Shown here in pieces: positions 23,799 to 34,406 of a stretch of 64,000 nt of DNA. The notes under the pieces were generated by a model. That model ran no database searches. It was not told where the DNA came from and saw only the letters and a list, made by a program, of their open reading frames with translations. The position numbers and the translations under genes were made by a program. Origin of the DNA: Thinopyrum elongatum (taxonomy: Eukaryota; Streptophyta; Magnoliopsida; Poales; Poaceae); the NCBI GenBank assembly GCA_011799875.1, contig JAAAXO010000339.1, positions 62,001-126,000 of the forward strand. Reading direction: 5' to 3'. The number at the start of each line of letters is the position of its first letter. Within the stretch, counting starts at the first letter, position 1.

Positions 23799-23964
23799 CT
23801 GCGGCTGCCTCCCGGTAGAGTTGGTCGGTGCAGATCAGTGCATCCTTCTTGTCGGAGTGGACAGTGATGACACCAATCAGTCCGGGCATCTTCAACACAT
23901 TATACGCATAGTGTGATGCCGCCATGAACTTGGCCAGCGCTGGGCGGCCAAGAATCCCATTGTA
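23799..23964 (-). pseudogene. Family C protease C-terminal fragment
   Basis: Encodes YNGILGRPALAKFMAASHYA and KMPGLIGVITVHSDKKDA, the stretch that follows the aspartic protease in Tat-clade elements (usually YNxILGRPAL). It continues in the ancestor into the linker at 19741. The upstream protease and most of gag up to 37891 are missing, replaced by the plus-strand jumble. Confidence 0.8.
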
Positions 23965-24719
23965 TGATGAGGACATCAATACCATTGTTACACCCACAGC
24001 CCCTGCTGCTATACATACTGGACCAATTACTAGAGCTCGCGCACGCCAATTAAATTATCAGGTATTTTCGTTTCTTGGTAATGATTCTAATGTTCATGAG
24101 AATATGATGCTGCCTAAATTGGATACATTTGTTTTGCTTACAAATGAAGGGCCTAGCTTGGACAAGAAAGAGGAACCTTGGAGCAAGTTCAAGCATGGAG
24201 ATGATGGCATGCGCAAGGGGAACAAGAACGGAGTTACAAGTGATGATTTCAGGACTTTGAAGCCACCATAAGGAGTGCAGGAAGCCTTGGACGAAATATA
24301 CAAGATGCCACTTCATAAATTTCGTCCAGAGGCTATTATAGGTGCTGCGTCACCTTATTATTGGGCCAGGCCCATGTAATTTCGAAATACTTGAGTATAG
24401 GCTATTTTTAGAGTCCGTATGTGTGGGGAAACAAGAGATAGGGTTGGTTTCGGACCCCTCCTTCAAGGGCCACGAAATCCCCCCCTCTTCCTCCATATAT
24501 ATAGCCCTTAGGGCACCGTTTAGACTTTGGGTTTTGTTTAGATTAAAAGTTCGCCATAGCTGCAACTTCGCGTACTTCGTTTGTGTTCAACAACCAGACC
24601 AAGACGTCACAGAACCCCACCTCGATCAATAAAGCTTTCATCTTATATTCGCAATATCCAGATTGCAAATCTTAGTTTCTTGCTTGTTCTTCGTTTGCTT
24701 GCAGGAGATAGACCCTCGG
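23965..24719 (+). mobile_element. Family A LTR, U5 truncated
   Basis: Plus-strand A LTR starting TGATGAGGACATCAATACC. Left flank TTGTA of family C. It stops at GACCCTCGG, where a second A LTR begins. No matching target duplication found for its start. Confidence 0.87.
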
Positions 24720-25642
24720 TGATGAGGACATCAATACCATTGTTACACCCACAACCCCTGCTTCTATACATTCTGGACCAATTACTAGAGCTCGCGCACG
24801 CCAATTAAAATATCAGGTACTTTCGTTTCTTGGTAATGATTCTAAAGTTCATGAGAATATGATGCTGCCTAAATTGGATACATTTGTTTTGCTTACAAAT
24901 GAAGGGCCTAGCTTGGACAAGAAAGAGGAACCTTGGAGCAAGTTCAAGCATGGAGATGATGGCATGCACAAGGGGAACAAGAACGGAGTTACAAGTGATG
25001 ATTTCAGGACTTTGAAGCCACCATAATGAGTGCAGGAAGCCTTGGACGAAATATACAAGATGTCACTTCATAAATTTCGTCCAGAGGCTATTATAGGTGC
25101 TGCGTCACCCTTATTATTGGGCCAGGCCCATGTAATTTCGAAATACTTGAGTATAGGCTGTTTTTAGAGTCCGTATGTGTGGGGAAACAAGAGATAGGGT
25201 TGGTTTCGGACCCCTCCTTCAAGGGCCACGAAATCCCCTCCTCTTCCTCCATATATACAGCCCTTAGGGCACCGTTTAGACTTTGGGTTTTGTTTAGATT
25301 AAAAGTTCGCCATAGCTGCAACTTCGCGTACTTCGTTTGTGTTCAACGACCAGACCAAGACGTCACAGAACCCCACCTTGATCAATAAAGCTTTCATCTT
25401 ATATTCGCAATATCCAGATTGCAAATCTTAGTTTCTTGCTTGTTCTTCGTTTGCTTGTAGGAGATAGACCCTCGTGGTCAGGTTGATTGTGCTCCGGCGT
25501 GGTCAATAACCTCTCGGAGTTGGTTTAGCGATTGCTAAGGCGCGACGTCCTCGCACGTTCGTAGTCGGATCGTCAAAGTCTACTCCACCAAAAATGATAG
25601 CTATCATCTCATCGAAAGATCGGGACACCCTCGCCTCTATCA
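24720..25642 (+). mobile_element. Family A LTR serving as 5' LTR of a B-bodied element
   Basis: 923-bp full A LTR (one extra C after GCGTCAC). It is followed directly by the primer site AGTGGTATCAG and then by the leader of family B, not A. The body to the right is B with a B LTR at 27928, so the unit is an A/B hybrid. Confidence 0.9.
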
Positions 25643-26434
25643 AGTGGTATCAGTTTTCAGGTTGCTCGGTGAGAATTTCCAGTTTTCCCTAGATTAGATT
25701 TATTTTCTTACCTATTGTTCAAGAAAAAGCCACAAAAAAAAGTTAGATCTATTCATCCTTTGTCCAAGCCAGTCTGAGCCTTTGCAATTTTCTTTTCATT
25801 GTTTGCATTATTGAATTATCGGTTGCATCGTCGTGTTCAGTTGCTGGTCTTAGTGTCTAGTTCGTTTAGAGTTTCGAGTTCTGTTCACATTAGTCACGCC
25901 GCCGCTGCATCGTTATTCCTTCCGCTGTCCACCATCCCATCCATCAATTTCCACATCGTGCTACCCACTGTTCATTGTCATAATCATAGTTGAGGTCGTT
26001 CACATCTGTGCTTGATCCAATCTACATCTTATCTAGTTTGTTTTGGAAAGAGGGAGAGAGAAAAAAGAGAGAAAGAAAAAGTAAAAAAAAAGTTAGAGAA
26101 AAAAAAGAGAGAAAGAAAAAGAAAAAAGTGTGAAAAAAAAAGAGAGAAGAAAAAAAAACAACATTGCATCTCTGAATTGATTATTGCTAATCTTTTGCTA
26201 CCATATATAGCCAACCCAGCTCCACATATTTTTACACCGTGTATACGTACGTTCGCCTGGCAATCGCTTTACTCAATCTTCGGAGTTATTTGACACCGCT
26301 GGTTGCCCGTCACCACCTGCTGCATGGTAAGAACTTGTAAGATATTGATATTTGCTTTACTGTGAGCGCTTTACCACCACATCCTAGTAGTTCATAGGAA
26401 CATTATTCTCGATTTTTTTTTGTTTCTACTAATC
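25643..26434 (+). mobile_element. Family B leader, internally deleted
   Basis: Primer site at 25643-25653, homopurine run at about 26044-26160, then a jump from AAAAACAA to CAACATTGCATC that removes roughly 560 bases of leader including the conserved hairpin block. Ends at the gag ATG. Confidence 0.85.
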
Positions 26435-28534
26435 ATGGCAGGTTCCGGAGTTGTTAGTTCTTGGGCTTCATCAATCGTGGGAGATTTGCCACCACCTAAG
26501 AAAATACAACAACCGTCACAAGAGGAGCAAGAACATCAGAATGCACATAATCAGGTTAATGTTTCCATGCCACCATTTACTAGTCGTTTTAGACCTGATT
26601 TATATATTGAATGGGAGTACAAAATAAATGCTATATTTGCTTCTCATAATTTTGATGAGCGTAGAAAAGTTAAATCTGCGGTTAGTACGTTCAGTAGCTT
26701 TGCTTTAGTTTGGTGGAGCGAACATTGTCGGTTATACCCTGATTATATACCTACTACTTGGGATGATTTAAAATTTCTCATGAGAGATAGATTCGTCGAT
26801 GTTTATTATACTCGTGGCATGATTAAAAAACTAGAACATTTAAAACAAGGTAGTGACACCGTAACAAAATATTATGATGATTTACAAACTACCTTGTTGC
26901 ATACCTTTTTAGAAGAAAGTGAAGAAGATTTAATGGATAGATTTTGGGGAGGATTAAGCCGTGATATTCAGGAGATACTAATTCATGAAGAGTGTTATCC
27001 TATGGATCATTTGTTTCGTCTTGCTTGCAAAGCTGAACAGGAAATGAAACGACGTGTTGCCCATAAGGAGAATAAGCACACGGTGCACATTCCAAGAGTT
27101 GATACGGTTGTTCCTTCAACTACTAGTTGTACTATGACAACCACATCCGTTGTTGTGAGGACTACATCACCTCCACCATGTGACACATCACCCCCGAGAG
27201 TGGCTACATCAGCTGAGTTGATCATAAGAGGTAATGCCAAAGGTACTGATCTTCCACCTCTACATGAGAATGAGGAATGCCTTGTCAATTTAAATGCACC
27301 ATCGGACCAGCTACCCACTACTTTGATCACACCACCTATTTTAGAGGACTATGTTGATAATTTGACTTTGCCATGTGACCAAACAACTAAAAGATCAACA
27401 ATTTCGAGTGGACCCATTGAATTAACTATTAATATGAAAGAACCATGTGAATCAGGGAATAAATCAGATTTGGATCAAATACGTTTGAAAATAATTGTGC
27501 TAATGTTTAATCATTTTGATATGACCTCTAATCTTGGTGATGATTCTGTGTCAAATGACTTATTGCATGTTTGCTTATTTAAGCATGTAGTAGCATGTAA
27601 ATTTGATGCAAGTAAGGTTTATTCACCAATGTTGGGATGGTTTAATGATGAACATTGTCAATCCTTTGATATGAATAAGAGCTTCACTTATATGTGCAAA
27701 TTGAGTTGCAATATTTTCATGTCTTCTAATACTTGTGATAATATTTTGGCTTTACATTTTATGAACTATGAAAGTTACTCATGTATACATGTGTCATATG
27801 TGCAAAAATCAAGGGAAGTAAAAATGGATGACAAATACATATACAACATGTACACCTTGTCTCTTTTGTTAGCCACATTTCAGATTAAGCAACGCCGAGG
27901 ACGGCTTTGTTTTCAAGAAGTGGAGGATGATGAGGACATGACTACCTTGGATACGACCAAAAATATTGCATACATGTATATTTGTGAGGTGATTTCTAAT
28001 GCAAACTATGCAATAATTTATTTGTGTCATCCAGGACAAAAATACTTCACAAACTTTTGTGCCATGTCTAATTGCAGGTGTATGGGACATTTGTACAATT
28101 CACATATGAAGATAAGGGAAAACGAGAAGTTTAGGTGCTGTTCAAAAAGTCCTTTCACGTCACTTTTGGGCCAAGACAAGATAGAGTCCAAGTCTCTCAC
28201 GTTCTGGATTCAGATTCGGACTGCACAGACATACCTGACTCAAAACGCCAAGAACTTTTTCATACGGACTCCGAATTGGGTGATTCTTTTTTTGTTGGAA
28301 AGTAGATTTCGTGCTCTTTCCAACCCAATTGGATTCACCTTAAAATTCGTCCGGAGCGTTGAGTTATCAATGAAACAATCTGACGCTGCAGCAGAATCCG
28401 AGTCAAACTATAAGTCCAAAGGTGTTGCATCACCTCCACTTGGGCCCATGAGCCTTGTACGACCTAGGGTTAGTTTTAGGCTGCCTTGGGACGTCCTCCC
28501 ACCTCCTTGGCCGCCACCCCTTACTCCTATATAA
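26435..28534 (+). CDS. Family B gag-like protein, long variant
   Basis: About 700 residues from MAGSGVVSS. Gag domain as in other B copies ([33 protein letters not shown]). It differs most from the other copies in the linker and has about 18 extra residues (ESGNKSDLDQIRLKIIVL) before MFNHFDM. The C-terminal family-specific segment is nearly the same as in the other copies. The frame enters the LTR at 27928 and ends at the TATATAA box with PLTPI. Contrast between a diverged N-half and a conserved C-half suggests recombination between B subfamilies. No enzyme domain. Confidence 0.75.
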   Translation: MAGSGVVSSWASSIVGDLPPPKKIQQPSQEEQEHQNAHNQVNVSMPPFTSRFRPDLYIEWEYKINAIFASHNFDERRKVKSAVSTFSSFALVWWSEHCRLYPDYIPTTWDDLKFLMRDRFVDVYYTRGMIKKLEHLKQGSDTVTKYYDDLQTTLLHTFLEESEEDLMDRFWGGLSRDIQEILIHEECYPMDHLFRLACKAEQEMKRRVAHKENKHTVHIPRVDTVVPSTTSCTMTTTSVVVRTTSPPPCDTSPPRVATSAELIIRGNAKGTDLPPLHENEECLVNLNAPSDQLPTTLITPPILEDYVDNLTLPCDQTTKRSTISSGPIELTINMKEPCESGNKSDLDQIRLKIIVLMFNHFDMTSNLGDDSVSNDLLHVCLFKHVVACKFDASKVYSPMLGWFNDEHCQSFDMNKSFTYMCKLSCNIFMSSNTCDNILALHFMNYESYSCIHVSYVQKSREVKMDDKYIYNMYTLSLLLATFQIKQRRGRLCFQEVEDDEDMTTLDTTKNIAYMYICEVISNANYAIIYLCHPGQKYFTNFCAMSNCRCMGHLYNSHMKIRENEKFRCCSKSPFTSLLGQDKIESKSLTFWIQIRTAQTYLTQNAKNFFIRTPNWVILFLLESRFRALSNPIGFTLKFVRSVELSMKQSDAAAESESNYKSKGVASPPLGPMSLVRPRVSFRLPWDVLPPPWPPPLTPI

Positions 28535-28897
28535 GTAGATCCATCTAGTAGCTTTTTCCTTGGGATTTGTTTAGTTAAAAGTTAGCCATTGCAACTTCGT
28601 GTACTTCGTTTGTGTCCAACGACCAGACCAAGACCGCTTTCGGATCCCCATCATTATCAATACTTCATCTATATTCGCAATATTCAGATTGCATTATCAT
28701 ATTCTTGCTTGTTCTTCGATTGCGTGCAGGAATAGACCTTCGTGGTCAGGCTGATCGTGCTTCCAGCATCGTCAGTAACCTCAGAAGATTGGTTTAGCGA
28801 TTGCTAAGGCGCAATTGTAGTCGGATCGTCAAAGTCGGCTCCACCAAATCGATAGCTATCATCTCATCGAAAGATCGGGACACCCTTGCCTCTATCA
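27928..28897 (+). mobile_element. Family B 3' LTR
   Basis: 970 bp. Preceded by the polypurine tract AAGAAGTGGAGGA at 27915-27927. A 13-bp deletion lies in U5 (GCGCAATTGTAGTCGG). The right flank is family A pol (CCGGG); the left end of the unit has CTCGG, so no matching duplication. Confidence 0.9.
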
Positions 28898-30657
28898 CCG
28901 GGATTACCACCTATTCGCGGGATTGAGCATCAGATTGACTTAATTCCCGGTGCTTCGTTGCCAAACCGTGCGCCATACCGTACCAATCCAGAGGAGACGA
29001 AGGAGATTATGCGTCAAGTACAGGAGTTGCTCGACAAAGGTTATATACGCGAATCCCTTAGTCCTTGTGCTGTTCCTATTATTCTAGTGCCGAAAAAGGA
29101 TGGTACATCGCGTATGTGTGTTGATTGTAGAGGCATTAATAATATTACTATTCGTTATCGTCATCCTATTCCTAGACTAGATGATATGCTTGATGAATTG
29201 AGTGGCTCTACAATATTCTCCAAAGTTGATTTGCGTAGTGGATACCATCAAATTCGTATGAAATTGGGGGATGAATGGAAAACAGCATTTAAAACAAAGT
29301 TTGGATTATATGAGTGGTTAGTCATGCCTTTTGGGTTAACTAATGCACCTTGTACTTTCATGAGATTAATGAACGAAGTTTTACGTGCTTTCATTGGACG
29401 ATTTGTGGTAGTCTATTTTGATGATATACTGATTTATAGCAGATCTTTGGAGGAACATTTGGAACATTTACGTGCTGTTTTTATTGCTTTACGTGATGCA
29501 CGTTTGTTTGGTAACCTTGGGAAGTGCACCTTTTGCACCGACCGAGTATCTTTTCTTGGCTATGTTGTTACTCCACAGGGAATTGAAGTTGATAAAGCCA
29601 AGATTGAAGCTATTGAGAGTTGGCCACAGCCCAAAACGGTCACTCAAGTGAGGAGTTTTCTTGGACTCGCTGGTTTCTATAGGCGTTTTGTGAGAGATTT
29701 CAGCACCATTGCTGCACCTCTCAATGAGCTTACAAAGAAGGATGTGCCTTTTGTTTGGGGTACCTCACAGGAAGAAGCCTTCACGGTATTGGAAGATAAG
29801 TTGACACATGCTCCTTTACTCCAACTTCCTGATTTTAATAAGACTTTTGAGCTTGAATGTGATGCTAGTGGAATTGGATTAGGAGGTGTTTTATTACAAG
29901 ATGGCAAACCTGTTGCATACTTTTCTGAAAAATTGAGTGGGCCTAGTCTGAACTATTCTACTTATGATAAAGAATTATATGCTCTTGTTCGGACCTTAGA
30001 AACATGGCAACATTATTTATGGCCCAAAGAATTTGTTATACATTCTGATCATGAATCTTTGAAACACATTAAAAGTCAAGCAAAACTGAACCGGAGACAT
30101 GCTAAATGGGTTGAATTTATTGAGACTTTCCCTTATGTCATTAAACACAAGAAGGGTAAAGAAAATGTTATTGCTGATGCATTGTCTCGTCGTTATACTA
30201 TGCTTTCACAACTTGACTTTAAAATATTTGGTTTGGAGACCATCAAAGATCAATATGTGCATGATGCTGAATTTAAAGATGTATTGCAGAATTGTAAGGA
30301 AGGGAGAACATGGAACAAGTTCGTCGTTAACGATGGATTTGTGTTTCGTGCTAACAAGCTATGCATTCCAGCTAGCTCCGTTCGCCTTTTGTTGTTGCAG
30401 GAGGCGCATGGAGGAGGATTAATGGGACACTTTGGCGTGAAGAAGACGGAGGATATACTTGCTACACATTTCTTTTGGCCAAAGATGAGACGGGATGTTG
30501 AGCGTTTTGTTGCTCGCTGCACTACATGTCAAAAAGCTAAGTCACGACTCAATCCTCATGGTTTATATATGCCTTTGCCTGTACCTAGTGTTCCTTGGGA
30601 GGATATATCTATGGACTTTGTTTTAGGTTTACCTCGAACAAAGAAGGGGAGGGATAG
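28898..30657 (+). CDS. Family A pol: RT, RNase H and integrase N-terminus
   Basis: One open stretch, no stops. [51 protein letters not shown] and catalytic YFDDILIYS (Asp codons near 29419-29424). RNase [34 protein letters not shown]. Integrase zinc region HHCC ([18 protein letters not shown]) and the start of the core ([16 protein letters not shown]). Cut on the left by the B LTR at 28897 and on the right by a minus-strand chimeric LTR at 30658. It is the only uninterrupted A RT here. Without gag, promoter or 3' end it is not a functional element. Confidence 0.85.
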
Positions 30658-31596
30658 TGATAGAGGCGAGGGTGTCCCGATCTTTCGATGAGATGATAGC
30701 TATCGTTTTTGGTGGAGTAGACTTTGACGATCCGACTACGAACGTGCGAGGACGTCGCGCCTTAGCAATCGCTAAACCAACTCCGAGAGGTTATTGACCA
30801 CGCCGGAGCACAATCAACCTGACCACGAGGGTCTATCTCCTGCAAGCAAACGAAGAACAAGCAAGAAACTAAGATTTGCAATCTGGATATTGCGAATATA
30901 AGATGAAAGCTTTATTGATCAAGGTGGGGTTCTGTGACGTCTTGGTCTGGTTGTTGAACACAAACGAAGTACGCGAAGTTGCAGCTATGGCGAACTTTTA
31001 ATCTAAACAAAACCCAAGCAAAAAGCTACTAGATGGATCTACTTATATAGGAGCAAGGGGTGGCGGCCAAGGAGGTGGGAGGACGTCCCAAGGCAGCCTA
31101 AAACTAACCCTAGGTCGTACAAGGCTCATGGGCCCAAGTGGAGGTGATGCAACACCTTTGGACTTGTAGTTTGACTCGGATTCTGCTACAGCGTCAGATT
31201 GTTTCGTCGATAACTCATAGCTCCGGATGAATTTTAAGGTGAATCCAATTGGGTTGGAAAGAGCACGAAATCTACTTTCCAACAAAAAAAAGAATCACCC
31301 AATTCGGAGTCCGTATGAAAAAGTTCTTGGCGTTTTGAGTCAGGTATGTCTGTGCAGTCCGAATCTGAATCCAGAACGTGAGAGACTTGGACTCTATCTT
31401 CTCTTGGCCCAAAAGTGACGTGAGAGGACTTTTTGAACAGCACCTAAACTTCTCGTTTTCCCTTATCTTCATATGTGAATTGTACAAATGTCCCATACAC
31501 CTCACAAATATACATGTATGCAATATTTTTGGTCGTATCCAAGGTAGTCATGTCCTCATCACTGTGGGTGTAACAATGGTATTGATGTCCTCATCA
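30658..31596 (-). mobile_element. Chimeric LTR: A termini and R-U5, B U3 lacking an 89-bp GT-AG segment
   Basis: Minus strand. 30658 to about 31012 is A U5/R. About 31018-31561 is B U3. 31562-31596 is the first 35 bases of an A LTR placed outside the B U3 start. Inside the B U3, the 89 bases between GTGAG and GTGTATGG are absent (join at CACCT, plus strand 31499-31503); in all other B LTRs they begin GTGATTTCTAA and end TAATTGCAG. Confidence 0.88.
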
Positions 31597-32608
31597 CAGC
31601 CCAAAACGGTCACACAAGTGAGGAGTTTTCTTGGACTCGCTGGTTTCTATAGGCGTTTTGTGAGAGATTTCAGCACCATTGCTGCACCTCTCAATGAGCT
31701 TACAAAGAAGGATGTGCCTTTTGTTTGGGGTACCTCACAGGAAGAAGCCTTCACGGTATTGAAAGATAAGTTGACACATGCTCCTTTACTCCAACTTCCT
31801 GATTTTAATAAGACTTTTGAGCTTGAATGTGATGCTAGTGGAATTGGATTAGGAGGTGTTTTATTACAAGATGGCAAACCTGTTGCATACTTTTCTGAAA
31901 AATTGAGTGGGCCTAGTCTGAACTATTCTACTTATGATAAAGAATTATATGCTCTTGTTCGGATCTTAGAAACATGGCAACATTATTTATGGCCCAAAGA
32001 ATTTGTTATACATTCTGATCATGAATCTTTGAAACACATTAAAAGTCAAGCAAAACTGAACCGTAGACATGATAAATGGGTTGAATTTATTGAGACTTTC
32101 CCTTATGTCATTAAACACAAGAAGGGTAAAGAAAATGTTATTGCTGATGCATTGTCTCGTCGTTATACTATGCTTTCACAACTTGACTTTAAAATATTTG
32201 GTTTGGAGACCATCAAAGATCAATATGTGCATGATGCTGAATTTAAAGATGTATTGCAGAATTGTAAGGAAGGGAGAACATGGAACAAGTTCATCGTTAA
32301 CGATGGATTTGTGTTTCGTGCTAACAAGCTATGCATTCCAGCTAGCTCTGTTCGTCTTTTGTTGTTGCAGGAGGCGCATGGAGGAGGATTAATGGGACAC
32401 TTTGGCGTGAAGAAGACGGAGGATATACTTGCTACACATTTCTTTTGGCCAAAGATGAGACGGGATGTTGAGCGTTTTGTTGCTCGCTGCATTACATGTC
32501 AAAAAGCTAAGTCACGACTCAATCCTCATGGTTTATATATGCCTTTGCCTGTACCTAGTGTTCCTTGGGAGGATATATCTATGGACTTTGTTTTAGGTTT
32601 ACCTCGAA
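31597..32608 (+). CDS. Family A pol, second copy: RNase H and integrase N-terminus
   Basis: Starts within RT/RNase H connection at [20 protein letters not shown] and runs to FVLGLPR, overlapping in content with 29627-30640 and nearly identical to it. RNase H motifs [21 protein letters not shown] and integrase HHCC present; no internal stop. It joins a plus-strand A LTR at 32609 with no polypurine tract. RT catalytic region absent. The duplication of this segment around a minus-strand LTR suggests recombination between two copies. Confidence 0.82.
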
Positions 32609-33530
32609 TGATGAGGACATCAATACCATTGTTACACCCACAGCCCCTGCTTCTATACATACTGGACCAATTACTAGAGCTCGCACACGTCAATTAAAAT
32701 ATCAGGTACTTTCGTTTCTTGGTAATGATTCTAAAGTTCATGAGAATATGATGCTGCCTAAATTGGATACATTTGTTTTGCTTACAAATGAAGGGCCTAG
32801 CTTGGACAAGAAAGAGGAACCTTGGAGCAAGTTCAAGCATGGAGATGATGGCATGCACAAGGGGAACAAGAACGGAGTTACAAGTGATGATTTCAGGACT
32901 TTGAAGCCACCATAATGAGTGCAGGAAGCCTTGGACGAAATATACAAGATGTCACTTCATAAATTTCGTCCAGAGGCTATTATAGGTGCTGCGTCACCTT
33001 ATTATTGGGCCAGGCCCATGTAATTTCGAAATACTTGAGTATAGGCTGTTTTTAGAGTCCGTATGTGTGGGGAAACAAGAGATAGGGTTGGTTTCGGACC
33101 CCTCCTTCAAGGGCCACGGAATCCCCTCCTCTTCCTCCATATATACAGCCCTTAGGGCACCGTTTAGACTTTGGGTTTTGTTTAGATTAAAAGTTCGCCA
33201 TAGCTGCAACTTCGCGTACTTCGTTTGTGTTCAACGACCAGACCAAGACGTCACAGAACCCCACCTTGATCAATAAAGCTTTCATCTTATATTCGCAATA
33301 TCCAGATTGCAAATCTTAGTTTCTTGCTTGTTCTTCGTTTGCTTGCAGGAGATAGACCCTCGTGGTCAGGTTGATTGTGCTCCGGCGTGGTCAATAACCT
33401 CTCGGAGTTGGTTTAGCGATTGCTAAGGCGCGACGTCCTCGCACGTTCGTAGTCGGATCGTCAAAGTCTACTCCACCAAAAACGATAGCTATCATCTCAT
33501 CGAAAGATCGGGACACCCTCGCCTCTATTA
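32609..33530 (+). mobile_element. Family A LTR, first of a tandem pair
   Basis: Full-length, ending CTCTATTA rather than CTCTATCA, the same variant as the LTR at 20620. Left flank is pol (TCGAA). Confidence 0.88.
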
Positions 33531-34406
33531 CTATACATACTGGACCAATTACTAGAGCTCGCGCACGCCAATTAAAATATCAGGTACTTTCGTTTCTTGG
33601 TAATGATTCTAAAGTTCATGAGAATATGATGCTGCCTAAATTGGATACATTTGTTTTGCTTACAAATGAAGGGCCTAGCTTGGACAAGAAAGAGGAACCT
33701 TGGAGCAAGTTCAAGCATGGAGATGATGGCATGCACAAGGGGAACAAGAACGGAGTTACAAGTGATGATTTCAGGACTTTGAAACCACCATAATGAGTGC
33801 AGGAAGCCTTGGACGAAATATACAAGATGTCACTTCATAAATTTCGTCCAGAGGCTATTATAGGTGCTGCGTCACCTTATTATTGGGCCAGGCCCATGTA
33901 ATTTCGAAATACTTGAGTATAGGCTGTTTTTAGAGTCCGTATGTGTGGGGAAACAAGAGATAGGGTTGGTTTCGGACCCCTCCTTCAAGGGCCACGAAAT
34001 CCCCTCCTCTTCCTCCATATATACAGCCCTTAGGGCACCGTTTAGACTTTGGGATTTGTTTAGTTAAAAGTTAGCCATTGCAACTTCGTGTACTTCGTTT
34101 GTGTCCAACGACCAGACCAAGACCGCTTTCGGATCCCCACCTTGATCAATAAAGCTTTCATCTTATATTCGCAATATCCAGATTGCAAATCTTAGTTTCT
34201 TGCTTGTTCTTCGTTTGCTTGCAGGAGATAGACCCTCGTGGTCAGGTTGATTGTGCTCCGGCGTGGTCAATAACCTCTCGGAGTTGGTTTAGCGATTGCT
34301 AAGGCGCGACGTCCTCGCACGTTCGTAGTCGGATCGTCAAAGTCTACTCCACCAAAAACGATAACTACCATCTCATCGAAAGATCGGGACACCCTCGCCT
34401 CTATCA
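33531..34406 (+). mobile_element. Family A LTR, second of pair, with a family B patch in R
   Basis: Lacks the first ~45 bases (starts CTATACATACTGG). U3 is A; about 34053-34142 is B-type (GGGATTTGTTTAGTTAAAAG, GACCGCTTTCGGATCC); from TTGATCAATAAAGC it is A again. Two switches, one at the inferred U3/R border. It ends CTATCA followed by gag without a primer site. Confidence 0.88.
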
